DNA of 64,000 nucleotides from Datura wrightii (GCA_035772735.1 JASDFA010000019.1:38153001-38217000); one strand, 5' to 3'; positions 23,653 through 37,089 are shown, counted from the first letter of the stretch. Program-made: numbers and translations. Notes: generated by a model not told the origin, from the letters alone.

Positions 23653-23856
23653 CCTAGGTTCATTTATCTCATTGTACGAGGATGAGTCTAGTAAAGTCCG
23701 GCGGATCAGTAAGGAGACGTTTGTTACTTATCTTTCGAAGGCTATAGGACTTTAGGAAAACTCTCTTTCTTCTATCTCTTTCATGATATTACTTTATTCC
23801 AATTGGTATCTGGTGATCGGAATTAGTATCTAATAACTTCTCTCTTTCTCGCATAG

Positions 23857-25160
23857 ATGGTGAGGACACACGCAAGAGGAGTTAAAGACGAGGCACCAGA
23901 GCCAATGGTGGCAGCCAAAACTCATGGCACGGGAGAGACCGAGGTTGTGGGCGAAGGCCTGCTACTGCTAGACGCAAGGCTCGTACTTCGAACCCCGTTT
24001 GGGAGAGATTAGAATCCTCAGTACCTTTAGTAGTTCGGAATGGAGTGGTAGTAAAGGTAGAGGTACCAATGTAGGGAGATGTTGCGGTAGCTCCAGCTTC
24101 CTCTGAGGTCTTGGCTCAGGTGCTAAATTTTCTGAGTGGCATTGTGGGTAATGGATTAGCACCAGAAACTCTAGCAGATCAGTACCTAGGGGTACAACAT
24201 GCAGCAATTGTAGCTCCTCACATGGATGACCTTTCTGAGGTAGTTATGTTTCTGAGACCTGTGACTAGATCGATGATGACTGGGGATGAATATGATTTGT
24301 TCTGGAGGTTCAAGAAGATGAGGCCTCCCACATTCTATGGAATTGGGGCAGAGGACACCTAGGAGTTCATCATTGACTACCACAAGAGGCTCCATAAGAT
24401 GGAGGCAATGGAGAAGTACGGGGTGGAATTAGTCACCTTCACTCATTGTCCAGGTATGCCCTGTTATTACTACCCACAGAGGAGGAGAGGATCAAGCAGT
24501 TTGTGAAGGGCCTGAATGTACTCCAGTTATCAGCTCTGCCAATGGTTTCAACAGGTAAGATATTCCAAGATGTGATGGAGTTTGTGAAGAATGTGGAGGG
24601 GGTTAAGCAAGATGGTTATGCGAGGGATGCTTAGAGAAAAGCTCAGAATATGGGTAATTTCAGTGGTTTGGTTGCTAAGGTTTTGGTTCCCCAGGGGTAC
24701 TCTAGGTGCCCAATTCAGTCGGCTATGTAGGTATCATCCAGAGGTCCACTAAGGACCAGTCAAATCTCTACAAGGATAGTTGGAACACCCAGATTGTGCG
24801 CTCAGATTTTGGGGGCTTGCCCTATCTCCTCCATTTCAGCCCTGAGGTCTGTGCTTGATAAGGTATATCTTTAGTATGGAGAGTATGGCCATATTCAAGA
24901 TGGTGTCCCAGGTTTGGAAAGGTTGGCAGATTGTTCCACACCCAGCTCCCTGAGCTTTAGGCACAGCAGGAAGGGGAGGTAGTGCATTCAGTAGGAATCG
25001 CCCTCAACTTGGGTGGGGCAATCAATCAGCAGGTAGGGTGGTGCCCAGCCTAGCATAGTGGGTGCTCAGACAGAAAGGGGTGGTATTTAGTCCGGCAAAG
25101 AGGGTACACAGCCAGCAGGTGCAAGTCTCAGACAGGTAGTCAAGCTCATTTTATGCATTT
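23857..25160 (+). pseudogene. Element B gag
   Basis: The likely start at 23857 opens MVRTHARGVKDEAPEP. The capsid region shows PPTFYGIGAEDT (stop at about 24360) and EFIIDYHKRLHKMEAM. VELVTF then jumps directly to the LSRYALLLLPTEEERI block at about 24446. Compared with element F (VEFVTF ... SLCRYALPLLPNEEERI) an internal segment of roughly 180-200 bp carrying the WTQF...LEKYVPRTLRDR part is missing. The tail to 25160 has many stops, and no intact zinc knuckle is visible. Confidence 0.78.
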
Positions 25161-25189
25161 TCTGGTCGACCTGAGGCAGAGACTTCAGA

Positions 25190-25480
25190 CACAGTTATCA
25201 CAGGTATTATCCTCGTATGTGATAGAATGGCTACTGCTTTATTTGATCCTGGATCTACTTTTTCATATGTTTCTTCTTATTTTTCCATGGGGTTGAATCT
25301 TGTTTGTGATATCCTTGATGCCCCGATCATATTTCTACTCTCATTGGGGATTTTGTGGTTGTAGATAAGGTTTATCGTGCTTGTTAGTAGGCTTTATGGG
25401 TTATGAGATATGGGTAGATTTGGTGATCTTAGACATGGAATACTTTGATGTTATCCTAAAAATGAGCAGTTGTCTCCTTA
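25190..25480 (+). pseudogene. Element B aspartic protease
   Basis: ATALFDPGSTFSYVSSYF (about 25227-25285) keeps the D-P-G-S/T protease loop of this lineage. Frameshifts and stops follow at once (near 25320 and 25370), so the domain is not continuous. It would cut the Gag-Pol precursor. Confidence 0.75.
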
Positions 25481-25699
25481 CCATGCCATTTTGGATTACC
25501 ATGCTAAGACAATCACCATAGTGATACCAGGGATGTCTCTATTGGAGTCGAAAGGGGATAGTAGCCCTTCTCCTAAGAAACTCATCTCATATATTCACGC
25601 TTGAAAATTTATAAGGCGAGCGTGTTTGATTTATCTAGCCCACATTTGAGATACTAGTTTAAAGGGTCCCTCCACAAAGTCTATTCTGGTAATTCGTTA

Positions 25700-26990
25700 G
25701 TCTCTAGAGGTGTTTCCCGCGGATTTTCTTGGCATACCACCGGACTGTGGCATTAATTTCTGCATAGATTTAGAGCTAGAGATCCAACCTATTTCCATAC
25801 CTCCATATAGGATAGCACCAGCAGAGTTGAGAGAACTCAAGGAGTAGTTACTGGAGTTGCTTAATACGGGGTTTATTCAACCAAGAGTCTCTCCATGGGG
25901 TGTCCCTATGTTATTTTTTTAATAAGAAAGATGGTAGCATGTGGATGTGCATTGAATATCATCAACTGAACAAGGTTATCATTCAGACTAAATATCCCCT
26001 TCCCCAAATAGATGACCTGTTTGATCAACTTCAGGATGCAGCAGTATTCTCAAAGATTGATTTGAGGTTGAGTTATCATTAGCTGAAAATTCGTGCTGAG
26101 GATATTCCGAAGGCAGCTTTTTGGACCAGGTATAGGTATTATGAATTCTTGATCATGTCTTTTGGACTTACTGATGCTCCAGCAACTTTTATGAGCCTGA
26201 TGAACGGTATCTTCAAACCTTATCTAGACTCTATTATAATCGTTTTCATTAACGATATTTTGGTGTATTCTAAGACTAAGCAAGAACATGAGAATCACCT
26301 GAGGATTGTTTTGTGGATGCTAAAGAAGAAGTAACTATATACAAAGTTCTAAATGTGAATTTTGGTTGGAATCAGTGTCATTTTTGGGGCATGTAGTCTC
26401 CAAGAAAGGGATTAAGGTGTAAGCGGTCTAAAATTGGGCTAGGCCCACTACGGTGACAGAGGTTCGTAGCTTTTTGGGGCTAGCAAGTTATTACCACCGA
26501 TTTGTGAAGAGTTTCGCAGCCATTGCCTCTCAGTTGACAAGGCTGACCTAGAAGGACATACTATTCCAGTGGTCAGAAGAGTGTGAAGAAAAATTTCAAA
26601 AACTCAAAACCCTATTAACCACGACACTCATTTTGGCGCTATCGATAGAAGGTAAAGATTTTGTAGTTTATTGTGATGCCTCACAATCTAGATTGGATAT
26701 TGTGTTAATGCAATAAACACAAGTCATTATGTATGCTTCAAGACAGCTGAAAGTGCATGAGAAGAACTACCCCACGCATGACTTAGAATTGGTAGAGGTG
26801 GTATTTTTCCCTGAAAATCTAGAGATATTACTTGTATGGCCATCGTAGCTTACAGTATGTATTCTCTCAGAAGGATCTCAACCTGAGACAATGAAGGTGG
26901 ATGGAACTACTTAAGGATTATGACATCACGATTCTATTTCATCTGGGGAAGGCTAATGTAGTAGCAGATGCGTTGAGCCGGAAAGCTGCA
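25700..26990 (+). pseudogene. Element B reverse transcriptase and RNase H
   Basis: RT starts with ISIPPYRIAPAELRELKE at about 25795. Later come WMCIEYHQLNKV (usual CIDYRQLNKV), PLPQIDDLFDQL, MSFGLTDAPATF and the catalytic loop VFINDILVYS at about 26240-26270, where the first of the two catalytic Asp residues is Asn. RNase H keeps YCDASQ (about 26670) and VVADALSR (about 26960) but has lost the usual FTDHKSL stretch at about 26845, removing another catalytic Asp. Stops are numerous. Confidence 0.82.
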
Positions 26991-27199
26991 AGTATGGGAA
27001 GTTTGGCCCATTTAGAAGTTGCTTGGCACCTAATGACCAGGAAAGTTTAGACATTGTCCAACAACCTAGTGAGACTTATGTTGTCAAAGTTGGGTGGAGT
27101 ATATCCAGCATGGAGGCCAGATCATCGCTGCTAAATGAAGTAAAATCCAGACAATTTAAGGATGCAAAACTGAGTAAGATTCATGATCAAGTTTTGTGA

Positions 27200-28550
27200 G
27201 GGGAATCCAAGGAGGCAGTATTAAATGATGAGGGGGTCTTGAGGATAAAGGGACGTGTATGTTCTCTAGGTTTGTGACATCATCAAGACTATACTGTCAG
27301 AGGCTCATAGTTAAAGGTACTCCATACACCCCAAAGTTACTAAGGTGTATCACGACCTTAAGCGTCACTATTGGTGGAGCAGGATGAAGAGAGACATTGT
27401 CGAGCACGTTTCTTAGTGCCTAAACTGCCAGTAAGTGAAATATAAGCATTAGAAACCTGGGGGAGTACTTTAGAGAATGCCCATCCAAGAGTGGAAGTAG
27501 GAACGGATAGCTATGAACTTTTTAGTTAGGCTTCTGAAGACATTGGGAAAGTTCAACTCAATTTGGGTCATTATTGACAGATTGACTAAGTCTGCTCACT
27601 TCTTGCTAGTTTAGGTGACCTACAATGCAAGGAAGTTGGCCAAATTGTATGTTAGGGAGATGGTCCGGTTACATCGGGTGCCAGTATTTATCGTCTCAAA
27701 CAGAGATATGAAGTTCACTTTCCATTTTTGGAGAACCTTGTAGGCTGAACTTGGTACTAGGCTAGATTTGAGCACGATATTTCACCCGCAGATAGTGGAC
27801 AATTAGAGAGAAAAATCCAGGTGTTGGCGGATATGCTCCGGCTTATGTGATCGACTTTGGGGATCATTAGGATAAGTTATTACCTTTAGCAGAATTTTTA
27901 TAAAACAATAGCTATCACTCAAGCATTGGCATGACGCTATTTGAGGCCTATATGAGAGGAAATATAGATCCCCAATCGTCTGGTTTGACACGTTTGAAGT
28001 GAGACCATGGGGCACCAATTTATTAAAGTAATCCTTGGAAAAAGTCAGGATAATTTAGGAAAATATGCTGGCAGCTAAAAGCAGGCAAAAGCAGTATGCG
28101 GATCGAAAGGTGAGAGATATAGAGTTCATGGTGTAGGAGCAAGTCTTACTCAAGGTTTCCCCAATGAAGGGAGGGATGCAGTTTGGAAAACAGGACAAGC
28201 ATAGCTTGAGTTGTATTGGGCCATTTGAAATACTTCGGCGTGTAGGAAAGGTAGCTTATGAACTGGTCTTGCCGTCAGGTTTATCCGGAGTACATCCGAC
28301 ATTTCATGTCTTTATGTAGAAAAAATTCCATGCATATGGGTCTTACATGATTTGATGGGATTCAGTGCTGCTTGACAAGAACTTGTCTTACGAGAAAGAG
28401 CTTATAGCTATATTAGATAGAGAGGTCCGCAAGTTAAGATCGAAGGAGATCATGACGGTAAAGGTCCATTAGAAGAATAATCCAATAGAGGAAGCTATTT
28501 GGGAGACGAAGCATACTTATGAGACAAATACCCCCACCTATTTATGGAAT
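27200..28550 (+). pseudogene. Element B integrase and chromodomain-like end
   Basis: The zinc-binding region reads SIHPKVTKVYHDLKRHYWW with CLNCQ at about 27310-27430. The first catalytic Asp is changed (IAMNFLV for the usual IDM[D/E]FVV) and the second also (SNRDMKFT for SDRGTQFT), so two of the three catalytic acids are gone. The C-terminus keeps VSPMKGGMQFG, HPTFHVF, AILDREVRKLRSKEIMTVKV and EEAIWETK, the same chromodomain-type tail as elements A, C and F, ending near 28550. Confidence 0.8.
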
Positions 28551-29538
28551 TAGGTATTTTCTTCTTCCTTGCTTTCTTAGGTTGTTCAAGGATGAACAGT
28601 GTTTTAATTGATATTTGATATAATGACTTGTCTGTCGTTATGGGTAAGTAAGTTAAGAGCATCCTATTTTCGCCTAGGTGCATGGCGGAAGGTGTTGGAG
28701 GATTGGTATTTAGATTTGGGTTGAGGAATAGAAAAGGTGCAACAAAAATCTTGAGATACTAGTTAACGGGGACTACTGCAGCGGTGGAAATGCCGCTGCA
28801 CCGAGACCATTATGACAATAGGACATCCGTCATAATGCAAAAGGACGACTAGTCATTGGGTTCATCGTGGGGTCCTGACCGCTATAGTGAATCTGCTGCA
28901 GTGGAAATTCAACTGTTGCAGCAGACGATGGGAGGTAGTAAGACAATTTTAAGTTGGAATTTTGGGATTTTACACCCGTAACACCAAGGCACGACTTTTG
29001 AGAAGGGTGAAGGCGATTTTCAGAGGTTGAAGTGATTGTTCGACCTAAGGTAAGAATCTTAGCTTAGTACTTTCTAGGAATAATGTGAATATAGAACGCC
29101 TATATTACCATGATTTCAAATCTAGAAATTGATAAAGGTGGAACCTCTTGCATTAGTACTGAACGGGAAGGGTTTTTTGGAGCAGAAATTTCATGAAAGA
29201 GAGTGGAATAACCTATATGGGGACGAACCGTGATAAATGAAACCTTGGAATATAAAATTTGACCATGATATCGGGTAAGTAGGATAGAACTGAAGTTGTA
29301 GGCCTGAATGGAGTATAGATGATTGGATGTAATTTTACTTTGTTTGTGTTAGATTTTGAATGTTCGGAGTCAATAAAAAAAGGCAAAGCTCCTGCGGAGT
29401 AGCTATTTTCTCTTACCCTACAATCGAGGTAGGTTATGATTTTATAAGGAGTTAGAAATTATATAATAATATGTATGTATATGAAATGGCAATGTACTTA
29501 GTTGATCCTTGAATACTCATTATTGTTAATAATATGAT

Positions 29539-30951
29539 TGATCTTGGGCAGAATTTCATGCCTAAGTGATTCTCAAATGCTTCATTTCGACTTGTTTATA
29601 TATCATTATTGTGTACATTCTCATGTGATTTGTAGTTAAATGTGAATTTATACTAACCAACATGATTAGTGTTGTTTTGCAGGTAAAATGGAATTTTGGG
29701 AAGCTAAGATACATGTTGGTAGAATCGGGAATGGACTTGGAAACAAGGAGTGAAAAAAGACATGGAAGATCAGCAAAAACAAGGGCTCCGGATGGAGCCG
29801 TGTCACGTTGCCATCGCGGAGGCACTCTGCCTTAGAGGAAATAAATTTGGCAATTTCCAGTGAAGGTGCGCTATAGCACCATGTCATGTTGGCCAGGCTC
29901 CGCGATGCAAGTCGTGGCACGTTGAGGTTAAATTGCCTGGGGGGCCGACTTCCAGTGAAGGTCCGTGATACCTCCGTGGCACAGAGGGAGTGCTCTGAGA
30001 TACACTCCGTGCCACGTTGCTTGTTATTCTGGGAAAAATTCTCAATAGTATAAATAGCACACTTAGGTTTTATTTTAAACATACTAACTTGGTTGAGCAA
30101 GAACGTGGGTTACTGGCAGTTGAGCGGATGAAAATTCTAGGGTTCTTCTCTATCTCTTTCTCTTTTATCTCAATTGTTTGTATGAATTATACTTGTTTGA
30201 TGATGTTAAATCCACAAATGAGTGGCTAAATTCACTTCTTGCTGAGGTTAAGAACAATTGTAGTGGAATGTAATTGTTAATCATTTCAGTTGTCATCTTC
30301 TCTTCAATGGTTGTTCTATCAAGTCTTGTTCTTACTGCATTAATGTTTGGCCAATGCTAATGTTATATCTAAAAAATCCAATTTTGATTTGAAAAGGAAA
30401 GAAATTGGAAAGATGTGAATTGGTAGGATATGATCTCTTCTTAGTTTAGAAAATTGAGAATTGTTTTACATTCAGAATAGAAATATATTTGAAAGTCTTA
30501 TTAGTCAATTAAGGAATCGGGAATGTATGGCTAGAACATGAAATTCTTATATCACAGAAATGTAGATTAAGACTCATGATTCTTAAGTTGGATAGGAGTC
30601 GAAAGTTCCAATCCATAGGCAATAATTCTTGACTAGAAACCGAAGGAAAGATTAACTGAATTGTATTGATAAATTAATTCCCTACATGTTCGTTTTAACC
30701 TCAGCTTGCTCATTACTATTGGTCAGACTCACTTTATAATTTTGCCTTAGATTCTTATAAATTAGTAACTCAAATTCTCAAAAGATTATTTGTTTGGTTG
30801 TCTGCATTCTTAAAGATATAGTTCATTAACACTTAAGTTAATTATTACCGTAGCTTAGTCCCTGTGGGATCGATACTTGGCTTTACTTAAGACACTTTAT
30901 TACTTGTTCGACCACGTGCACTTGCGTGTAGTCACCACAGAATTCTGAACA
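29539..30951 (+). repeat. Athila-type solo LTR in element B's 3' LTR
   Basis: 1413 bp, TGATCTTGGG to TCTGAACA, flanked by perfect ATGAT (29534-29538 and 30952-30956). The interrupted site matches the uninterrupted 5' LTR at about 22889-22915. TATA box at 30049-30056. No internal region remains, so the two LTRs recombined. Confidence 0.93.
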
Positions 30952-32334
30952 ATGATGTATTAATAATGTTGGTGAAATGAACTTGAGATGACGGTCAATA
31001 ATGCTATGTGAAATTAAGTACATTGAGATGTTTAATGTGTTTTTTTGAATTGCCATATAAGGGGTTGAATGTTGGTAAGTATAACCAAGTTGATGAAGCT
31101 AATATGATGCCTATGAAAAGGCATACAATTCGATCGAGTGACAACACCTATAATATAAAAATGAAAGTGGATAATATGCTTTATCTTGAGCTGAGTGGCT
31201 CATGCCCCAGGGGAGCATTCGGGAGAGCGATTATGATTAAGTAGCTCGTGTCTAAGGGGAGTATCCGGACAAGAAAATGAGTGGGAGCGAGTACCACGCC
31301 GGTACAGTACATGGATTTCTAGAGTCTCCTGCAGGTCATGACTGGAAGGGCAGAAATAAAACTTTCTAGCATATGTGTACAACAATAAGTGTAAGTAGGT
31401 GTGCGATGATGCGACGGAGGCATGTGCCTGACACATTAACGATGCTATTTCAGTTGATGAATTAATTATTGAGGATTCATGTATACCCAAAGTGCTAAGT
31501 TGATGAATTAATTACTAAGGATTCTGTGTATATCCAATGTGCAAACTTTATGAATTAATTGTTGAGGATTCATTTGTATATCCAATGTGATACGTTAATA
31601 AATTGATCGTTGAGTTTTTATCATGCAAGCATTGATTATGAGTTGATGAACTAACTGTGAGAAATTACTAAGTGTGGAACCTAAGGTTTACAACTTGGTC
31701 GAGCTACTGCTATGCAATACCGCTACAGCGAGACTACCGTTGCGGCCTTTTTTCGCTGCAGCGAGGCCTAATCTAGTGAGCAGGCCAGCTTAGATTTTAC
31801 TGTAAATAATGCTAGAAATAGGGTTGTGAAATGATTAAATGCTTTCATGAATGTATGTTGTTGTTCCACTTGTATATTCATTAATATCTAAGGTCGACCA
31901 ATGATGCCTACCAGTACTATGTGTCGTACTAGTGCTACTCCACTTCTTTTCTGAGTGTATACTATGATCTAGGGAATTTCATTTGACCTCATTTATAAAA
32001 GTCATTTCTAGAAATTTAAGGGTGAGCTGGTTTGCTTTTCTGGGTTGTTGCAATCCTCTTAAAGAAGATGTCTCTATTCAAGACATGAACTTTTTTATTT
32101 TGTTTTTATTCCTCGTAGACTATGATTAGGTAGACGTCCTCAGTATGATGACTTTCAGTTTTTGGGATATAATATAAAGAAGTTGCAAGTATTTCTTTTA
32201 TTCTTATAATACTTCCACCTTTTTATTTTACGAGTGCTTATTTAATAATATGAATGTTGAAATTGGATGAACAAGTTGAAGACATGTTGGTTTGCTCACC
32301 CAGGGGATTAGTGTGGTGTCAATCACGGCTAGTT

Positions 32335-34607
32335 TGTCACGCCTCGCCTTGGGAGGCATGACTGGCACCTGGTGCCCTACTAGGACCTGGACTACTGGAC
32401 TAGCTAAGCCTAAGCACTTCTGGTGCCGGGCTTGCTCTAATTCTGGATTCAAGAAAATGACGGGCTATATAACGGCGGTAAATACAGCCTCCGGCCGACT
32501 AGGCCTAAAGTCGCCTGTAAGAAAACAACATTTACCCAGAACAATTGAATCAATAGGGAACCTATACGGGCCGACAAGGCCACCATGCAGTCTAGTTATT
32601 TCTGAATCAAGAAAACAAGTGCTAAACTGCTACATGACCAACAGGATCACCACTATCAACTGAATAAGGCCCCACACGGCCATCATAAGCAACTACAACA
32701 TACACACGGCCTCACACGACCGGTACAGCTAACCACAGGGAATATACAATCTAATATGATGGTCGGGACAAGGCACCGGCCTACCCATACTGTACAACAA
32801 AAGAAAAGGAATAAACCTCTAGTTGTCTATCTCTGGATGACTGGAGCTGATGACTCTGTGTGCTAGCTGGAATCATGAGGGATCGGCTCCTCGCCTATGA
32901 GTACCTGCAGGTAAGTAATGCAGTGCCCCCAAGCGGGCGTCAGTACCACTGGTACCGAGTATGCAAAGAAAACTGAACATAACTGAAGATAAACAGTAAA
33001 CTGGTAGTTACTAAAATGACAGAGGATAGCTAAAACTGTCTGGAATAGCAGAATCTGTACCGAGCTTAACTGTACTGGAAGAAGATAAGAATCATACCTG
33101 TCGATGCGTCGTCCTGCTATTTATCAACTTAATAAGTAACATATATATATATAGCATACAAGAACATATACCAGGCCCCATAAGCCAGAAGGTGTCAATC
33201 AACACGCAATCTATATACCCCTACCCAGGTCAAACCATCCAAAAATAAATTCACTCCACTCATCTAATAACTACGAGCACCCCGCCGACCCCCTGGGTAT
33301 GTAGCTTGGGCTCTCTGGGCCCCTGACTATAACTGTATCTGAGTCCAGAGGACTCTTGTAACTGTAATCTGAGATCTGTATCTGTAATCTATAATTTGTG
33401 CCCTGGGCGCAAGTGCTCGACAGGGTATGCTATAATGCTGATCAGCCTGCTATGGGGAATGCTGCATCCCATCTACGTCCTACTGCGGACAGCATGCCAC
33501 TCCTTGGAGTGGCGTATCCTCACCCTCTAGCGGGCGAGTCGACACAGCTATTAACCCTGGGCGGCAAGGAAGCTCTAAGGGTGCCCACATATCACAAACA
33601 AGTCTCAACAAGCAATAGTAATCACATACAACATGTATAATAAATCTGATAATACTATTCATGTTTTGATATTCTATTCTGAATCTCTGGCTGAATTAAA
33701 CTGAATCTGATACTGGGTCTGAAATAATATCTCGTTGTTTAATACTGATTTACTTACTTTTATTCTGAATATGAAATAATAACGCAAACACACTTAACAC
33801 TCAGCTTCTGGAACATCCTTCTGGAATTTATTCTAGTTTACTATACTAGAATTACTAACTTGCCGAAGAAACTGGCTTTACATACCTCAGTTGTCGGCTT
33901 TTTAGCTAACTGGCGTAACTTGGCCAATATTCATCTATTTCTTCCAACTGCATTCATATTCATAGCAATTAGAACTAAATTCATCAATATTCTGGAAGAA
34001 AATACTACTTTGAATATATATATAGCCCAAACTTTGACTTATCTAAAAACAGCCGAAAACTCGCCATTTCTCGGAAGTCCAAAAGGGAGATATGCTCACT
34101 TTAGGGCTAGGAGTATATTGACACTAATTTGGAGCAATTCCACTTACCTTAGCTCGGTAGGACGACGGTTCACCGGCCGAATTTCACGAAACTAACTCCG
34201 TAGGAATGCTCCCGGCAGCTTTATAATTCGCTACCCAAAGTTAATTCGAGTTTGGACTGCGTTTGACGGCGCAATCAGATGAATATTTATAGGAAATACT
34301 CGTTCTCCCCTATTCCCCTTTGTTTCTGCTGGAAATTATAAGTTAGAATGAGATAAAACCAAAGTAAAGGGGTTTATATACTTGAGCCTGGACAGCCCCT
34401 CCGTGGCACGTTGGCCATCGTGGAGGGACGGCCTCCGTGGCACGTTTCCATCGCGGAGGGGGTCTACCCGGCCTCCTCTTGCGACGGTTTGATGTGGCGC
34501 TTGTTCGATCTTCCCCCGGGCCTTTTTCTAGCATGTATGGCATTCTAAAATTCTTAACCAACATGCGAATAGGCCATCTAAATGTCAAGAATTTACGGGG
34601 TGTAACA
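32335..34607 (-). repeat. Element A (minus) 3' LTR
   Basis: 2273 bp, aligned along its length with 39867-42166. Differences are scattered substitutions and small indels, such as a ~19-bp block near 40275 missing at about 32747. The U3 side (34398-34459) carries two copies of a CTCCGTGGCACG...CGCGGAG palindrome. Confidence 0.93.
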
Positions 34608-34622
34608 TCCTCCCCCCCTTAA
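34608..34622 (-). other. Element A (minus) polypurine tract
   Basis: Minus-strand TTAAGGGGGGGAGGA ends directly at the 3' LTR start. The same tract precedes the 3' LTR of the plus copy (63837-63848). Confidence 0.9.
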
Positions 34623-34874
34623 GAACATTCGTCCTCGAATGTAAACTTCTACTTGCAAGAATTTCAACTTACTTAAATTATTCTAGAAAAATTTTGGCAG
34701 AGTTTCCCCTGAAATGTGGACTATCTCAAAAATCCTGAAACGCAGAAAAGCCCAATACAGGTACTCCACACAATAGTAGTATTCATCACGCAATAGACCA
34801 AAGCCAACTATTTCATTTATACACATAGTATAAGGCAATTCATAAAACAACAATACTAACATACCTCTGGCTGA

Positions 34875-35558
34875 TTAAGTCTGAAATAGTTGATGATATC
34901 TTACTTTCATATCTTCCTCTACTTCCCAGGTCATCTCCTCTCGGTTCCTATTACGCTATAATACTTTGACAGAAGCAATATCTTTAGTTCTCAACCTGCG
35001 AATTTGCCTGTCTAGTATGGCTACTGGAACCTCTTCATAAGACAGCTCTTCCGTAACCTGGACATCCTGAACTGGGACAACTCTAGAGGGGTCTCCTATA
35101 TACTTCCTCAGCATGGACACGCGGAAAACTGGATGGACAGACTCTAATTCTGGAGGCAAGTTCAACTCCTATGCCACTTGGCCTATTCTTCAACGAATCT
35201 AATAAGGCCCAATAAACCTCAGGCTGAGCTTGCCTTTCTTGCCGAATCTCATCACCCCTTTCATTGGAGAAACTTTCAAGAATACCCAGTCATTCACATT
35301 AAATTCCAAGTTTCTGCGTCACACATCAGCATACGATTTCTGGCGGCTCTAAGCAGTCAATAGGCGTTCTCTGATAAGCTTTACCTTTTCCTCTGACTGA
35401 TGAATAATATCCGACCCAATCAGCGCTGACTCTCCTACTTCAAACCAACCAACTGGCGATCTTAATTTTCTCCCATACAAAGCCTCAAAGGGTGTCATCT
35501 GGATGGCTGAGTGGTAACTATTGTTATAAGAAAACTCAATAAGTGGTAAGTGCTCATC
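34875..35558 (-). pseudogene. Element A (minus) integrase C-terminus with chromodomain-like tail
   Basis: On the minus strand, after the integrase core, the frame passes a GPY-type region and then reads HPVFRVSMLRKYIGD, AILDRQIRRLRTKDIASVKVL, a stop where Trp is expected (35 codons from the end), and EEMTWEVEEDMKVRYHQLF to a TAA at 34877-34875. This is the family's chromodomain position, thought to steer integration toward certain chromatin. Only one stop lies in the final 110 codons. Confidence 0.85.
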
Positions 35559-36205
35559 TCAGCTACCTCCAAAGTCCAACACACACACTCGTAACATATC
35601 CTCGAGGGTCTGAATAGTGCATTCTACCTGCCCATCTGTCTGAGGGTGGAATGCTATGCTCAGATTAATCTGTGTCCCTAGTCCTTTCTGAAATGATTGC
35701 CAAAATTTAGCTGTGAATTGTGCCCCTCTATCAGAGATAATGGACACTGGAACACCGTGCAGTCTGACTATTTCTCTGATATACAATGCAGCATAATCTT
35801 CGGCGGAGAAAGTAGCCCTTACTGGTAGAAAATGGGCTGATTTTGTCAATCTGTCAACAGTTACCCAAATCGAGTCATTCCTATGCCTGGTACGGGGTAA
35901 TTCTGCTACAAAATCTATATTTACTGCTTCCCACTTCCAAAGAGGCACAGTTATGTCTTGATTCAATCCGCCTGGTTTCTGGTGTTCAGCTTTTACTTAC
36001 TGGCAGTTAGGACACTGGGCTACGAATTATGCTATTTCCCTCTTCATACCTAGCCACCAGTAGATTTCTTTAATATCGTGGTAAATTTTCATCGCGCCTG
36101 GGTGGAGATAATAGCAGGTGTAATGTACCTCGCTCATAATCTGCTGGCGAAACCCTGAAATATCTAGAACACAAAGGCGGCCTTTACATTGCAACACTTC
36201 ATCCT
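35559..36205 (-). pseudogene. Element A (minus) integrase zinc-binding and catalytic core
   Basis: The zinc-binding part is broken by stops (36190-35995). The core is open for 136 codons (35966-35559) and carries all three catalytic acids: VNIDFVAELP, ISDRGAQFT, and QVECTIQTLEDML. The spacing fits the D,D-35-E pattern. The enzyme would join element cDNA to host DNA. The frame continues to the C-terminal part below. Confidence 0.85.
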
Positions 36206-36208
36206 TAG

Positions 36209-37084
36209 TTACCTAAAAATCCGACGCTTTTCCTTTTTGAACTCTGTTTTAAGCTGAACTAGGTCAGGATCTTCATACTGTCGTTCCTTTACCTCCACAA
36301 CTAATGACGACACAGCGGAGTTCTGAATTACCACTCTGTTGTCCTCTATTTCTGCTACACGAACGGCTGAACTGGCTAACTGGTGCATTTCTCTAGCCAA
36401 TTCCCGCTGCTCGGGATGCAAGTACGCCAAACTCCCCATAGACTTACGACTAAGGGCATCTGCTACTACGTTGGCTCTTCCTGGGTGATACAGAATACTT
36501 ACATCATAATCTTTCAACAACTCTAACCAGCGACGCTGATGCAAATTCAACTCTCTCTGAGTGAAGATATATTGTTAGCTCTTATGATCGGTGAAAATAT
36601 CCACATGGACGTCATACAAGTAATGTCTCCACATCTTTAGGGCGTGGATCACTACGGCTAGTTCCAGGTCATGGGTAGGATAATTCTTTTCGTGTTTCCT
36701 CAGCTGTCTGGAAGCATAAGCAATTACTTTACCATGCTGCATTAACACACATCCTAACCCAACACCCGAAGCGTCACAATAAACTGCATAACCCTCTGTA
36801 CCTTCTGGAAATGCTAACACTGGGGCGGAGGTTAACCTATCTTTCAATTCCTGGAAACTCTGCTCACATGCCACCGTCCATTGAAACTTTACTGCTTTTT
36901 GCGTCAGCTTAGTCAGAGGTGCCGCTATGGTGGAGAATCCCTCAAAAAATCTTATGTAGTACCCTGGTAATCCAAGAAGACTGCGTACTTCGGTCGGAGT
37001 GGTATGTTTGGGCCATGTTTTTACTGCTTCTATTTTCTGTGTGTCTACTTGTATACCAGCATCCGACACGATATGCCCCAACAA
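36209..37084 (-). pseudogene. Element A (minus) RT thumb and RNase H
   Basis: On the minus strand 37084-36575 is open: LGHIVSDAGIQVDTQK, LGLPGYYIRFFEGFSTI, YCDASGVGLGCVLMQ, YASRQLRKHEKNYPTHDLEL and VHVDIFTDHKS. After one stop, 36550-36209 adds NLHQRRWLELLKDYDVSILY, ANVVADALSRK and the linker to integrase. RNase H catalytic Asp residues are in place (YCDAS, TDHKS, VADAL). RNase H removes RNA from the RNA:DNA hybrid. Confidence 0.87.
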
Positions 37085-37089
37085 GGCTA

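Noticed and set aside
33398..33640. Open frame repeated at 40957-41190
   Set aside because: Both are the same region of the two A LTRs, so the repetition reflects LTR duplication rather than a gene.
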